A stretch of 64,000 nt of DNA, taken from positions 1,612,001-1,676,000 of the forward strand of contig NZ_CP178861.1 of assembly GCF_047344985.1 (NCBI RefSeq), in the 5' to 3' direction. The position numbers and the translations under genes were made by a program. The DNA comes from Bdellovibrio sp047344985 (GTDB lineage: Bacteria; Bdellovibrionota; Bdellovibrionia; Bdellovibrionales; Bdellovibrionaceae). The notes beneath the pieces were generated by a model. The model was given only the letters and a program-made list of their open reading frames with translations. It searched no databases and had not been told where the DNA came from. Positions within the stretch are counted from its first letter, which is position 1. Each line of letters opens with the position of its first letter. Shown piece after piece: positions 23,370-30,031 of the stretch.

Positions 23370-23780
23370 ATGCAAGATACAATAAGAGAAGAGATTATTA
23401 GAATAATAGAAATGAACCGTTTAGGTTTTAGTCATAATTGCGAAATGGATTCAATTGCACTATATGGGGGGCTTTCTGATTTAAATATTGATGCAAAGAT
23501 TATATCTGGAGATCTTAGAATTGAGGATCGTCGTACTGGAAGAGTGATAATAGAGTTTAGACAAGGGCAAGATCGACAGCCTATTGGTCATTGCTGGGTG
23601 ATAATTCAGGTTGAGGATGAAAAGTATTTCATCGATATTTCAACTGAAGCATATGCACCTAGTGTTATTATATTTGATTCTATTCATAATCTTCAATTAA
23701 ACGATAGGATTCTTTTTGTGAAGGGTAGTTTCACTTTTGAATACATCTATAAAAGTGATGGGTGTAATTTAATGCCATAG
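23370..23780 (+). CDS. Small protein with transglutaminase/McjB-like C-H-D pattern
   Basis: A 136-residue protein. The spacing of SHNCEMDSIALYGGLSDLNI, then GHCWVIIQVEDEKYFIDIS resembles the Cys-His-Asp order of transglutaminase-like proteins, including the lasso-peptide protease McjB (N-C-x4-S-A-L-Y, later H-x-W-V and D). Cys24, the His of GHCWV and the Asp of FIDIS would form the triad. This is motif reading only; no precursor peptide or cyclase gene is visible beside it. No signal peptide. AT-rich region. Confidence 0.5.
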   Translation: MQDTIREEIIRIIEMNRLGFSHNCEMDSIALYGGLSDLNIDAKIISGDLRIEDRRTGRVIIEFRQGQDRQPIGHCWVIIQVEDEKYFIDISTEAYAPSVIIFDSIHNLQLNDRILFVKGSFTFEYIYKSDGCNLMP

Positions 23781-23908
23781 TTTGAGCGCCATATACGCGA
23801 TATCGACTCACTGAAGTCAATGCGTCTCAAAGTTCATTCTTATATATTTCCCAAAATTTAGAGCAAAAGGCTTTCGTCACGGCTCTTAAAGAGTTATCAA
23901 TAGTGGTC

Positions 23909-23961
23909 TTGACGTTTTTGTATTTTATATTTAATATACACTGTATACTAAATATAAAATA
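23909..23961 (+). promoter_or_regulatory. Promoter covered by a 41-bp inverted repeat, probable TetR operator
   Basis: TTGACG (23909-23914) and TAATAT (23932-23937) are 17 bp apart. Over the -10 lies an inverted repeat: left arm 23921-23939, right arm 23943-23961, three-base centre ACT, 18 of 19 positions paired. It sits 9 bp before the reductase ATG; the TetR-family gene is the second gene of the same unit, so autoregulation is likely. Confidence 0.7.
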
Positions 23962-23970
23962 GGACCGCCC

Positions 23971-24507
23971 ATGCCCACAGCTCACGTATTTATCGCCACC
24001 AGTCTCGACGGATTTATCGCTCGACAAGACGGCGATATCGATTGGCTCTTAAGTCGCGACAATCCAAATGAAGACCACGGCTACAACGACTTTATCAAAG
24101 ACATCGATGTCATTATTATGGGAAGAAACTCCTACGAGAAAGTTTTAACGCTAGGGCCTTGGGGATACACGAAGCCTGTCATCGTTCTCTCCAAAACGCT
24201 TGCAGGTAAACCCGTGCCAAAAGAATTAGAGGGCCGGGTGCGTTTCATGATCCAATCTCCGAAAGAGATCATGGTCTCGCTATCTAAAGAAGGCGTTAAG
24301 CGAGTGTATGTCGATGGCGGACAAATGATTCAATCATTTCTTCGCGATCAATTGATTGATGACATGGTGATCACGCAAGTGCCGGTGTTAATTGGAACCG
24401 GTCGTTCTCTCTTTGGTGAAGTGAGCGATGATATATCTTTAAGTCATGTAAGCACAAAAGCTTTTCCATCGGGTTTGGTTCAATCGCACTATCGAGTTAA
24501 TAAATGA
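23971..24507 (+). CDS. Dihydrofolate-reductase-like (RibD C-terminal domain) protein
   Basis: A 178-residue protein of the bacterial DHFR/RibD-C superfamily: VFIATSLDGFIARQDGDIDW, then DVIIMGRNSYEKVL, KPVIVLSKTL, VKRVYVDGGQMIQSFLRDQL, IDDMVITQVPVLIGTGRSLF. This clade is usually annotated as NAD(P)H-dependent reductase, not folate enzyme. Its gene overlaps the TetR-family gene by 4 bp and is controlled by the inverted repeat upstream. Confidence 0.88.
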   Translation: MPTAHVFIATSLDGFIARQDGDIDWLLSRDNPNEDHGYNDFIKDIDVIIMGRNSYEKVLTLGPWGYTKPVIVLSKTLAGKPVPKELEGRVRFMIQSPKEIMVSLSKEGVKRVYVDGGQMIQSFLRDQLIDDMVITQVPVLIGTGRSLFGEVSDDISLSHVSTKAFPSGLVQSHYRVNK

Positions 24508-25082
24508 AAAAACGAGGCCGTCCCAAAGGGAAAGCACTTTTAACAATAGAGGATATCTGTACCACAGCCCTTCAGCTTCTTGATGAATCAGGCTCAAAAG
24601 GACTTTCAATGAGAACTCTAGCAGATGCCTTAGGTGTCACACCGATGGCACTTTATAATCACGTCGAAGATCGCGTGTCGTTATTGCGCGCTCTTTCTGA
24701 TTACGTGTACCGAGATGTCTCCCAAAAGTTTGAACAAAGCACAGGAACTCCACGAAAACGCACGGAGTTTCTGCTGATAAACTACTACGCCGCAGTATTA
24801 AAGCATCCAAACTTATCTCTAAGTATTTTCGAAACACCAGACGCATTTTCAATTGAGGCTGCACGAATCACGAATTACCTCGAAGCTTTGTTGAAGGACG
24901 CAGGTTTGTCCCTTGCAAAAAGAAAGCTCTGGCTTGAAATCTTGGTCGATTTCACTCACGGAAGTTCGATCGCAACCGCGACACATCAGATAAATAAAAA
25001 ATCGGATCGCGCTTTGATTCAAGGTCAGTCGCAAAGATATGAAAAAGCGCTGACAGAACTACTTAATCACGTCTTTCCCTGA
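24504..25082 (+). CDS. TetR/AcrR-family repressor
   Basis: A 192-residue protein: basic N-terminus (MKKRGRPKGK), TetR HTH (LSMRTLADALGVTPMALYNH), then a helical TetR_C-type ligand domain (RKRTEFLLINYYAAVLKHPN, WLEILVDFTHGSSIATATHQ). It starts by ATGA overlap with the reductase stop. It probably represses its own operon through the 41-bp inverted repeat; the inducer is unknown. Confidence 0.88.
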   Translation: MKKRGRPKGKALLTIEDICTTALQLLDESGSKGLSMRTLADALGVTPMALYNHVEDRVSLLRALSDYVYRDVSQKFEQSTGTPRKRTEFLLINYYAAVLKHPNLSLSIFETPDAFSIEAARITNYLEALLKDAGLSLAKRKLWLEILVDFTHGSSIATATHQINKKSDRALIQGQSQRYEKALTELLNHVFP

Positions 25083-25114
25083 TTTTCGTGCTATGAAGGT
25101 GATAAGGAGGCGCT

Positions 25115-25549
25115 ATGTCCGTCACTGATCAGATTAAAGAGATCGTCAATAGAGAAACTGAAGCTTGGAATTCTAAGAACGTCAATCAACTGATTTCTGT
25201 CTTTCATAACGATATGGTTTGGCCTTGGCCTCCGACTGAAAAACATCACGATCCGATGGATTGGGTGTTAGTTCAGGGAAAATTCAATGCTGAAAGATGG
25301 AAGCAAGGTTGGCAGCAACTTTTCGACACTCACGATTTAGTTCACAACAATCGATCCATCAAGCGAATCCAGGTGTCTGACCAGCAAGACGGTGCTTTTG
25401 CTGTCGTAGATATTGATACGCTTTGGAAAAACAAAAAGACGGGTGAGGAGATGAATTGGAAAGGCCGAACGTGCAAGACATATTCGCTGACCAATGAAGG
25501 CTGGAAGATGATCCATCAAGTAGGCGTTCTCGATTATTCGAATATGTAG
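25115..25549 (+). CDS. NTF2/SnoaL-like protein
   Basis: A 144-residue protein with an AAGGAGG ribosome site. The N-terminal helix pair and strand order (VNRETEAWNSKNVNQLISVF, HNDMVWPWPP, AFAVVDIDTLWKN, GRTCKTYSLTNEGWKMIHQV) fit the cone-shaped NTF2/SnoaL/DUF4440 fold. Such proteins bind or isomerise small molecules. It lies 32 bp after the TetR gene and may belong to the same unit. Confidence 0.7.
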   Translation: MSVTDQIKEIVNRETEAWNSKNVNQLISVFHNDMVWPWPPTEKHHDPMDWVLVQGKFNAERWKQGWQQLFDTHDLVHNNRSIKRIQVSDQQDGAFAVVDIDTLWKNKKTGEEMNWKGRTCKTYSLTNEGWKMIHQVGVLDYSNM

Positions 25550-25552
25550 CCT

Positions 25553-25903
25553 TTATAGATGCTCTAAGATATTCACTGTTCTACCAAAAGGATCGCGGAC
25601 GAAAAAGCGACGCACTCCCCAAGGCTCTTCGGTGAGTGCGTACTCAATCTTAAAGCGACCTTTTTTCATGCGGCGGTAGGCCTCATCAACATCGTCTACT
25701 TCAATCGAAAGATCGGGGACAGGAGTATTAGACCCGCCTTGGGAAGCAAAACTAATTTGCACCATCATCTTCGCCGAATTACCATAAGTGGCAAGCCAAC
25801 CATGATCCATCAAAAGCTCAAGGCCCAAGATGCGTTCGTAGAATCTTTTTGCAGCAGAAATTTTCTTCGTTTGAATATTGGCGACGATGCGTTTTACTTT
25901 CAT
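25553..25903 (-). CDS. VOC-superfamily (glyoxalase/bleomycin-resistance-like) protein
   Basis: A 116-residue protein with two beta-alpha-beta-beta-beta units: KRIVANIQTKKISAAKRFYE, then GLELLMDHGWLATY, and DLSIEVDDVDEAYRRMKKG with EPWGVRRFFVRDPFGRTVNI and the terminal ILEH (metal-type Glu). Members bind metal or sequester ligands; the specific role is unknown. Monocistronic and convergent with the NTF2-like gene. Confidence 0.83.
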   Translation of the reverse strand: MKVKRIVANIQTKKISAAKRFYERILGLELLMDHGWLATYGNSAKMMVQISFASQGGSNTPVPDLSIEVDDVDEAYRRMKKGRFKIEYALTEEPWGVRRFFVRDPFGRTVNILEHL

Positions 25904-26031
25904 AATTCAATAAAAGCATAGCCTCGAGTGGAGGCTCAATGGATAAGAGAAGACCTGGAACAAAGCCTTGTTTGTGGAAGGTCTTAAAGTAGTGATTCGA
26001 CAACAAGCCTTTAGCATTTTATTCTTTAAGC

Positions 26032-26262
26032 ATGAGCAAATCATCTGCGACTTCCAAAGCATCTAAGAAGAATCAGACAACAATTCCAGCTCGCGTCCGA
26101 AGAGCCTTAGGCATCTCCAAAGGTGACACGCTTCTCTGGGCCATCAACGGCAACGAAGTCACCATTCGCATCATCAGCAAAGTGAAAGTCGATTGGACGA
26201 AGACCTCTGAAATGTCCCTCTTAGAGTGGACTCCCGAAAAAGACGAAGAAGTCGGCCTCTAA
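26032..26262 (+). CDS. AbrB/MazE-type DNA-binding protein
   Basis: A 76-residue protein with a SpoVT-AbrB swapped-hairpin domain (KKNQTTIPARVRRALGISKG, then DTLLWAINGNEVTIRI) and a short acidic C-terminus (LLEWTPEKDEEVGL). Similar proteins act as antitoxins (MazE, PrlF type) or regulators. No toxin gene follows: the next 120 bp are noncoding and then a secreted protein begins, so it is an orphan or a stand-alone regulator. Confidence 0.8.
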   Translation: MSKSSATSKASKKNQTTIPARVRRALGISKGDTLLWAINGNEVTIRIISKVKVDWTKTSEMSLLEWTPEKDEEVGL

Positions 26263-26384
26263 CATAGGCGGGAGTGTTCCAAAAACCTCCCGAAACACCA
26301 CCGACAGATTCTGTCATCACTGCCGAATCTCTAGTCAATAAATCACCCTAAAACCCATTGGCATTCCTTGCATAAAAAGGGCTG

Positions 26385-27182
26385 ATGGGCCGAATTCTAT
26401 TATTATTCTTATTTTTCACAAGTCTCAGCGCTGCCGGAAAAACCGGGCAGATAGAGTTGGGGCGTGTGGAAGATCTTCTCAATCTCTCAGGCTCTTTTAA
26501 ACAGGATGGGCCCAATTGCTTTGCCTCGGTGGCCTACGCAAGTGGCTTTATCGACGACGCTGCCTACGTTGACTCAGGCCTTTTTCAAGCCGCTCTAGAA
26601 ACACCCTATTGTCAGACTCTCAAAACCTCTACCGATCTTAGGGTCGGCGATTTTGTTCTTCTAGGAGGCAGTCCTACAAAAGGAGGCGACCGCTGGGAGC
26701 ACGCCATTTTGTACATGGGAGTAGGACAGGTCTTCGCAAAAATGGGATTTAAGAAAGAAGAAGCCGCATCCGTCGTCGCGATGACAGAAAACATCCAGTG
26801 GTATCTTCAACAAATCAGAACTCCTCAAGGAAGGATCTGCGCAGCCTCTTTTTTAGACGAAAGAAAACGCGCGATGTGTGAAAGGCATTCGCTCTTTCCG
26901 TCCTATTTTAGATGTGACTGGAAAGCATTAAGAAATGAATTAGAAAATTCAACTCTTGCTTCATTGTGGGCTGAAATTCTAAAAATCCGCCAACAGCTTT
27001 TCAAAGACACCCTTCAAGAATCGCCGGAGCGTCACGACGCCATCAAAGACCGTCTTGATCACCTCGAACAACAAGTCCTCAACTCTTCAGAGGTAAAGGC
27101 ATTAAAAAATATCGTTCTCGCCACCATTCACGACACGCGAGAGCAAGTTCATCTTATGGATGACTTCATCATAGGCCTTTAG
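26385..27182 (+). CDS. Secreted hypothetical protein with NlpC/P60-like Cys and His motifs
   Basis: A 265-residue protein with a signal peptide (MGRILLLFLFFTSLSAAGKT). DGPNCFASVAYASGF (Cys45) and GDRWEHAILYMG (His106) have the spacing of the Cys and His of NlpC/P60- or CHAP-type peptidases. The C-terminal ~100 residues are helical and charged (LRNELENSTLASLWAEILKI, HDAIKDRLDHLEQQVLNSSE). It would act in the periplasm or be secreted; cell-wall cleavage is a reasonable but unproven role. Confidence 0.6.
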   Translation: MGRILLLFLFFTSLSAAGKTGQIELGRVEDLLNLSGSFKQDGPNCFASVAYASGFIDDAAYVDSGLFQAALETPYCQTLKTSTDLRVGDFVLLGGSPTKGGDRWEHAILYMGVGQVFAKMGFKKEEAASVVAMTENIQWYLQQIRTPQGRICAASFLDERKRAMCERHSLFPSYFRCDWKALRNELENSTLASLWAEILKIRQQLFKDTLQESPERHDAIKDRLDHLEQQVLNSSEVKALKNIVLATIHDTREQVHLMDDFIIGL

Positions 27183-27340
27183 CTGCAATTGCTTCAGTCA
27201 AACTTATCAAGATTTTGCCAACCCGTGTAAATTCAAAACTTAACCTTTCACATACTTTTTTTTGGTTAGAAACAAAAAAAACTTTATAAACGAATAATTT
27301 TCGCGTTATGTTGTTTGAAACCTGTAAATTTGGAGGCAGC

Positions 27341-27616
27341 GTGAGGCTTAAAAAGAATATTCTCGGAGAATTTCTTAAAGAAAAACGCATGAAGGCCAGT
27401 CTCTCTCAAGGAGACGTCGCAAACAAACTGGGCTATTCAACACCGCAATTTATTTCAAACTGGGAACGTGGTGTATCGATGCCTCCGATCAACACTCTTA
27501 AAAAGCTAGGGCAGCTCTACAAAATCTCTGCTGACGATCTTTTCGAAGTCACTTTGGCTGCAAGAGTGGACGAAGTGAAAGCGGAACTTCGCCGCAAGTT
27601 CGACGAAGCTCGTTAA
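27341..27616 (+). CDS. XRE-family regulator
   Basis: About 91 residues from the GTG at 27341, which follows TGGAGG; an ATG at 27308 is less well placed. Classic HTH_3 domain: LGEFLKEKRMKASLSQGDVA, NKLGYSTPQFISNWERG, MPPINTLKKLGQLYKISADD. The C-terminal ~20 residues are charged (VKAELRRKFDEAR). It probably binds near the palindromes downstream or in its own promoter. Confidence 0.85.
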   Translation: MRLKKNILGEFLKEKRMKASLSQGDVANKLGYSTPQFISNWERGVSMPPINTLKKLGQLYKISADDLFEVTLAARVDEVKAELRRKFDEAR

Positions 27617-27626
27617 TATAAATCAT

Positions 27627-27679
27627 ATGTAAATTTACATCTTCATTCCGACAGATTTGTTGAAAAGATCTGTCGGAAT
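27627..27679. promoter_or_regulatory. Two palindromes between the XRE gene and the YetF-like gene
   Basis: A perfect 14-bp palindrome ATGTAAATTTACAT (27627-27640) is followed by a 12-bp perfect inverted repeat, ATTCCGACAGAT (27645-27656) with ATCTGTCGGAAT (27668-27679) and an 11-base loop. There is no T-run. The first looks like an operator; the second may be a structured transcript end or leader. Confidence 0.5.
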
Positions 27680-27734
27680 ACTGCTATCGAATTCAACAAA
27701 AATTCGGCATTTTTAAATCTCACGGAGGGACGAT

Positions 27735-28199
27735 ATGTGGAATCTTCTGCATCCCTGGTGGGAATACATTCTTCGCTCGGCCGTTGTTTACGCTTTCGTC
27801 TATCTACTGTTGCGCATCGTCGGCAAAAAGCAGATTGGTGAAATGAGTCCGTTTGATTTTGTCCTTCTGCTGATCATAAGTGAATCCGTCAGTGCTGGGA
27901 TTACGGGAGGAGACACTTCTTTGGCGGCGGGACTCCTCGCGGTTTCAACTTTTGTTCTCATGAATTATTTTTTTGATGTGGCTCTTTATAAATCAAAAAA
28001 ATTGGAGAGCCTTTTAGAAGGAGAGCCGCGAATCATTATTAAACAGGGTGAGATCGATAAAAAACTCTGTGACAAAGAAAATATCACCCTAGGCGAAATT
28101 CAAAGTTCACTCAGGGAAAAAGGCGTCGACGACATCAGTAAAGTGCGTTTGGGAGTTTTAGAAACCAACGGAAAAATCAGCATCATTAAAAATGAGTGA
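27735..28199 (+). CDS. YetF-like (DUF421) membrane protein
   Basis: A 154-residue protein: three hydrophobic helices (ILRSAVVYAFVYLLLRIVGK, FDFVLLLIISESVSAGI, GLLAVSTFVLMNYFFDVALY) then a YetF soluble domain (LLEGEPRIIIKQGEIDKKLC, ITLGEIQSSLREKGVDDIS, VRLGVLETNGKISI). Most DUF421 proteins are ~200 or more residues, so the C-terminal domain is on the short side. It has a GGAGGGACG ribosome site and is coupled (GTGA overlap) to an MscS channel. Confidence 0.85.
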   Translation: MWNLLHPWWEYILRSAVVYAFVYLLLRIVGKKQIGEMSPFDFVLLLIISESVSAGITGGDTSLAAGLLAVSTFVLMNYFFDVALYKSKKLESLLEGEPRIIIKQGEIDKKLCDKENITLGEIQSSLREKGVDDISKVRLGVLETNGKISIIKNE

Positions 28200-29320
28200 C
28201 AGCTATGAAATACGACATTGTTCATTTTGATCCTTTGATTGCGCGTGGAAGCGTGTGGGAGTGGGTGGTCGTTTTTGTTTTGGCGATCATTTTTTCTGCC
28301 GGCCTTAAATATACGCTTAAGTTTGTGGTCAATCGCTGGAAGAAGATCGCTAAGAATACTCACTGGAAGGTGGATGATTTTATCATTAGTTGCCTGGACA
28401 ACACCCGCAGCTGGGTTTTGTTTGTCGCTGCCTTTTATCTGTTAAGCGGTTTTGTGGACGCTCGTCCTGAAATAAAAAAAGCTCTTTATGTCGTATTTGT
28501 CGCTGTTAGTACTATTCAAGTCGGCATCTGGGGAATTTACGCTTTAAGAACCTGGCAAAAAAATTATCTAACAAAGAAAATGTCCACCGATGCAAGCTCC
28601 GCTTCCGCAATTAATATTATTGTGACGGCAATGAATGTCTTTTTCGTCGTGGCTCTGGTGATGATCGCTCTCAGCAACATCGGCGTGAATATTGGCGCTA
28701 TGTTGGCAGGGATGGGAATCGGGGGGATCGCAATCGCGTTGGCGGCCCAAAATATTTTGGGAGACCTTTTTGGATCACTGTCTATAATTCTAGATAAACC
28801 CTTTGTTGTCGGAGATTATATCGTTGTCGGCAACGACGAAGGAACTGTCGAAAATATTGGAGTCAAAACAACCAGAGTCCGAAGTCTTACCGGCGAAGAA
28901 CTTATTTTTGCGAACAAAGATCTTCTTGAAAGCCGAGTGAAAAATTTTAAGAGGATGTGGAAACGCCGGGTCTCGTTAAAATTTTCAGTTCCCTTGGAAA
29001 CGTCTTCTGAAAAACTAAAGCAAATTCCTGACTGGGTTAAAGAGTACGTTGTAGCCATTTCTTTATTGCAGTTTGAAAGGTGCCATTTCTCTGGAATTGG
29101 CGAGTCATTCTTAAAATTTGAAACCGTTTTCTGGGTGAACGATCCCAGCTTTGCAAAGTACATGGATTTGCAACAAGAGCTTTTGCTAAAGCTCATTGAT
29201 CGATTCCGTGCTGAAAATGTGCAGTTAGCTATACCAACCAGCGCTTTTGAAATTAAATATTTAGATAAAAATGAAGAGCGTCGGGAACCGCCGCCCTTTC
29301 ATCAAGAAATCTCCCATTAA
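28196..29320 (+). CDS. MscS-family small-conductance mechanosensitive channel
   Basis: A 374-residue protein from GTG 28196 overlapping the YetF stop (an ATG at 28205 is the alternative). Several N-terminal helices precede the MscS pore helix region (IGAMLAGMGIGGIAIALAAQ, then NILGDLFGSLSIILDKPF) and the beta-domain (VGDYIVVGNDEGTVENIG, TTRVRSLTGEELIFANKDLL). It would open under membrane tension to release solutes. The gene's last 4 bp overlap the convergent hemerythrin gene. Confidence 0.9.
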   Translation: MTAMKYDIVHFDPLIARGSVWEWVVVFVLAIIFSAGLKYTLKFVVNRWKKIAKNTHWKVDDFIISCLDNTRSWVLFVAAFYLLSGFVDARPEIKKALYVVFVAVSTIQVGIWGIYALRTWQKNYLTKKMSTDASSASAINIIVTAMNVFFVVALVMIALSNIGVNIGAMLAGMGIGGIAIALAAQNILGDLFGSLSIILDKPFVVGDYIVVGNDEGTVENIGVKTTRVRSLTGEELIFANKDLLESRVKNFKRMWKRRVSLKFSVPLETSSEKLKQIPDWVKEYVVAISLLQFERCHFSGIGESFLKFETVFWVNDPSFAKYMDLQQELLLKLIDRFRAENVQLAIPTSAFEIKYLDKNEERREPPPFHQEISH

Positions 29321-29844
29321 GGATTAGGACCGTTTCTAAATAATTCAGAAAAGCGCGGGGGCATTAAGTTCGCCACCATATCTAAGGTTGTGCCGACAAT
29401 AGTTTGTTCTTTGATTTGAGGTTTGAGTCTTTCAAAGGCCTCACCAAACATTTGCGCTTCTTCTTCGGTGAAATTGTTCATAGCCGCTTCAAACATACGA
29501 CCTTCTTCTTCAGCAATATGATGTTCCAAAGCTTGTCGTAACTTTTGCGCAGTGTTCTTCCAATCCATCTTAGTTTTGTCTTGGAGCTGCAGCATACGCA
29601 AAAGAGTTTCCGCTTCCATATGCTCTTTGTAACCTTCCATGGCAATGTCTTTTGTCAGATTTAATGAGCGCAAAGAATTATAAAAAACAGATTCTTCAGC
29701 GCGAGCGTGCGGAATCAGTTCATCTCTGATCTTATTAATAAGCTGGGATTTTCCTTCTTTGTCTCCTTCTGGCAAATTGACTAAGTCATTTAAAAGTCCT
29801 CGTACGACGACATGATCCTTTTTTAAAGCTTGATAAATATCCAT
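29317..29844 (-). CDS. Hemerythrin HHE-domain protein
   Basis: A 175-residue protein with an AGGAGG ribosome site. The HHE cation-binding pattern is visible: DHVVVRG (His11), LIPHARAEESVFY (His46, Glu50), YKEHMEAE (His75), LEHHIAEEEGRMF. Such proteins bind a di-iron site and sense or bind O2 or NO. The C-terminal ~40 residues are an extension. It is divergent from the cyanophycin operon. Confidence 0.88.
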   Translation of the reverse strand: MDIYQALKKDHVVVRGLLNDLVNLPEGDKEGKSQLINKIRDELIPHARAEESVFYNSLRSLNLTKDIAMEGYKEHMEAETLLRMLQLQDKTKMDWKNTAQKLRQALEHHIAEEEGRMFEAAMNNFTEEEAQMFGEAFERLKPQIKEQTIVGTTLDMVANLMPPRFSELFRNGPNP

Positions 29845-30031
29845 TAGGTCCTCCTGTAAGAAAAAGAAAGTTTAAGAGTGCAATTGCCTGAAAGTACACC
29901 GTAGCAGAGGAAATACAAAATGACAGAGTTTTAAAGTGCATCGTGAATGTAATAAATTAAAATTCCCAAACAATGTCTTTTGTGCGTGATTCTATCTGAC
30001 AATATGATTTTTATGTCCACAAGGCGGTTGT

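Noticed and set aside
22445..23830. Direct repeat of the tRNA-His 3' end as attachment site
   Set aside because: I looked for a second copy of the CCCCGTTACTCACC segment downstream to 23.9 kb and found none.
26032..26384. MazEF-type pair with the AbrB-like gene
   Set aside because: The 120 bp after it hold no toxin frame and the next gene has a signal peptide.
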